DNA from: CAUSWF01 sp963535465
Lineage (GTDB): Bacteria; Bacillota_I; Bacilli_A; RF39; UBA660
Assembly: GCA_963535465.1 (NCBI GenBank)
Contig: CAUSWF010000020.1
Coordinates: 1 to 6,880 of the forward strand
Length of the DNA: 6,880 bases
Direction: 5' to 3'
Position 1 is the first letter of the stretch. The number at the start of each line of letters is the position of its first letter. A program made the translations under genes and the position numbers. Of the stretch, positions 6,580-6,880 are shown in pieces. The notes below the pieces were generated by a model that was given only the letters and a program-made list of their open reading frames with translations, made no database searches and was not told the DNA's origin.

Positions 6580-6880
6580 ACTTATATCTCTTTTCTACTA
6601 TTATTTTTAATAATTTTTCCATTACACAAAGAATTAATGTTAGTGCTAGCGTGATTGATAAATTTATCATTAATAAAAGAATGAATTTAATTGGTGCAGT
6701 GACATTAATTTTACTTGCAATCATTATTATTATCGAACTTCCAATTCCTTGAGAAAAATAGCAAAATAAAGCGTTTTTCCCTAACTTATTTATTATATTA
6801 TTCTCTGTTATATTTAATTTATCTTTCAAGTACCAAAATATTAATATTGAGTTCATTGAGAAGAAAAAATATGGTAAATC
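6557..6880 (-). CDS. C-terminal part of a polytopic membrane protein, probably an acyltransferase-3 family member (5' end outside the window)
   Basis: The reading frame stays open to the right edge, so only the last 107 residues are visible; the ATG at 6856 is internal and not a convincing start. The visible part has three hydrophobic segments separated by short polar loops: the extreme N-terminal end, the stretch around LGKNALFCYFSQGIGSSI, and the stretch FILLLMINLSITLALTLILC, followed by a basic tail. The order 'LGKxxLxxY' helix, loop, long helix ending in ME-K resembles the last helices of acyltransferase-3 (OafA/YrhL-like) proteins, which transfer acyl groups to surface glycans. At the position where many relatives have a histidine (YLxH) this protein has Q (YFSQ). 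The gene overlaps the downstream phosphatase gene by 23 bp, so the two are probably co-translated. Family assignment is tentative because the N-terminal catalytic region is missing; another multispanning transporter or flippase is possible. Confidence 0.55.
   Translation of the reverse strand, partial: DLPYFFFSMNSILIFWYLKDKLNITENNIINKLGKNALFCYFSQGIGSSIIIMIASKINVTAPIKFILLLMINLSITLALTLILCVMEKLLKIIVEKRYKYGQENDK

Noticed and set aside
6459..6752. Plus-strand open frame of 97 codons, and other plus-strand frames (104-313, 677-985, 3456-3653, 4149-4331, 5011-5241)
   Set aside because: All lie antisense to well-supported minus-strand genes, give low-complexity F/I/S/L-rich translations typical of the reverse of K/N/I-rich genes, and show no family motifs.

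Overview
The window is a strongly AT-rich stretch (roughly a quarter G+C by eye) in which every supported gene lies on the minus strand. Purine-rich ribosome binding sites, TGn-TATAAT promoters, hairpin-plus-T-run terminators and the protein families all point to a low-GC Firmicute of clostridial or similar gut type. The standard genetic code appears to be used, because TGA ends the large membrane-protein gene exactly where the next gene's ribosome binding site begins. The sequence alone does not support a species name.

Reading in the direction of transcription (high to low coordinates), positions 6880-2944 hold the end of a tightly packed operon. It encodes the C-terminal part of a membrane protein resembling acyltransferases, a HAD-IB phosphatase, a polytopic membrane protein that is a candidate GT-C-type glycosyltransferase, a complete acyltransferase-3 family protein, and a GtrA-family membrane protein. 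Neighbouring genes overlap by 11-23 bp or are 7 bp apart, which suggests translational coupling. A strong intrinsic terminator follows gtrA. The set fits modification and export of a lipid-linked or cell-envelope glycan: GtrA-type carrier translocation, sugar transfer on the outer face, O-acylation, and a phosphatase that may act on a precursor. The operon's promoter lies beyond the right edge.

Positions 2886-1915 hold a separate single-gene unit: an extended -10 promoter, a diacylglycerol/lipid kinase of the DagK/YegS family, and a terminator.

Positions 1926-49 hold another single-gene unit. Its promoter -35 element lies inside the lipid kinase terminator. It encodes a 607-residue protein of unknown family with an RNAIIH motif, which matches the Rx4-6H active-site signature of HEPN ribonucleases. 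This is the least explained gene of the window and the best candidate for undescribed biology, possibly a defence or stress-related RNase. The last 48 bases at the left edge are noncoding.
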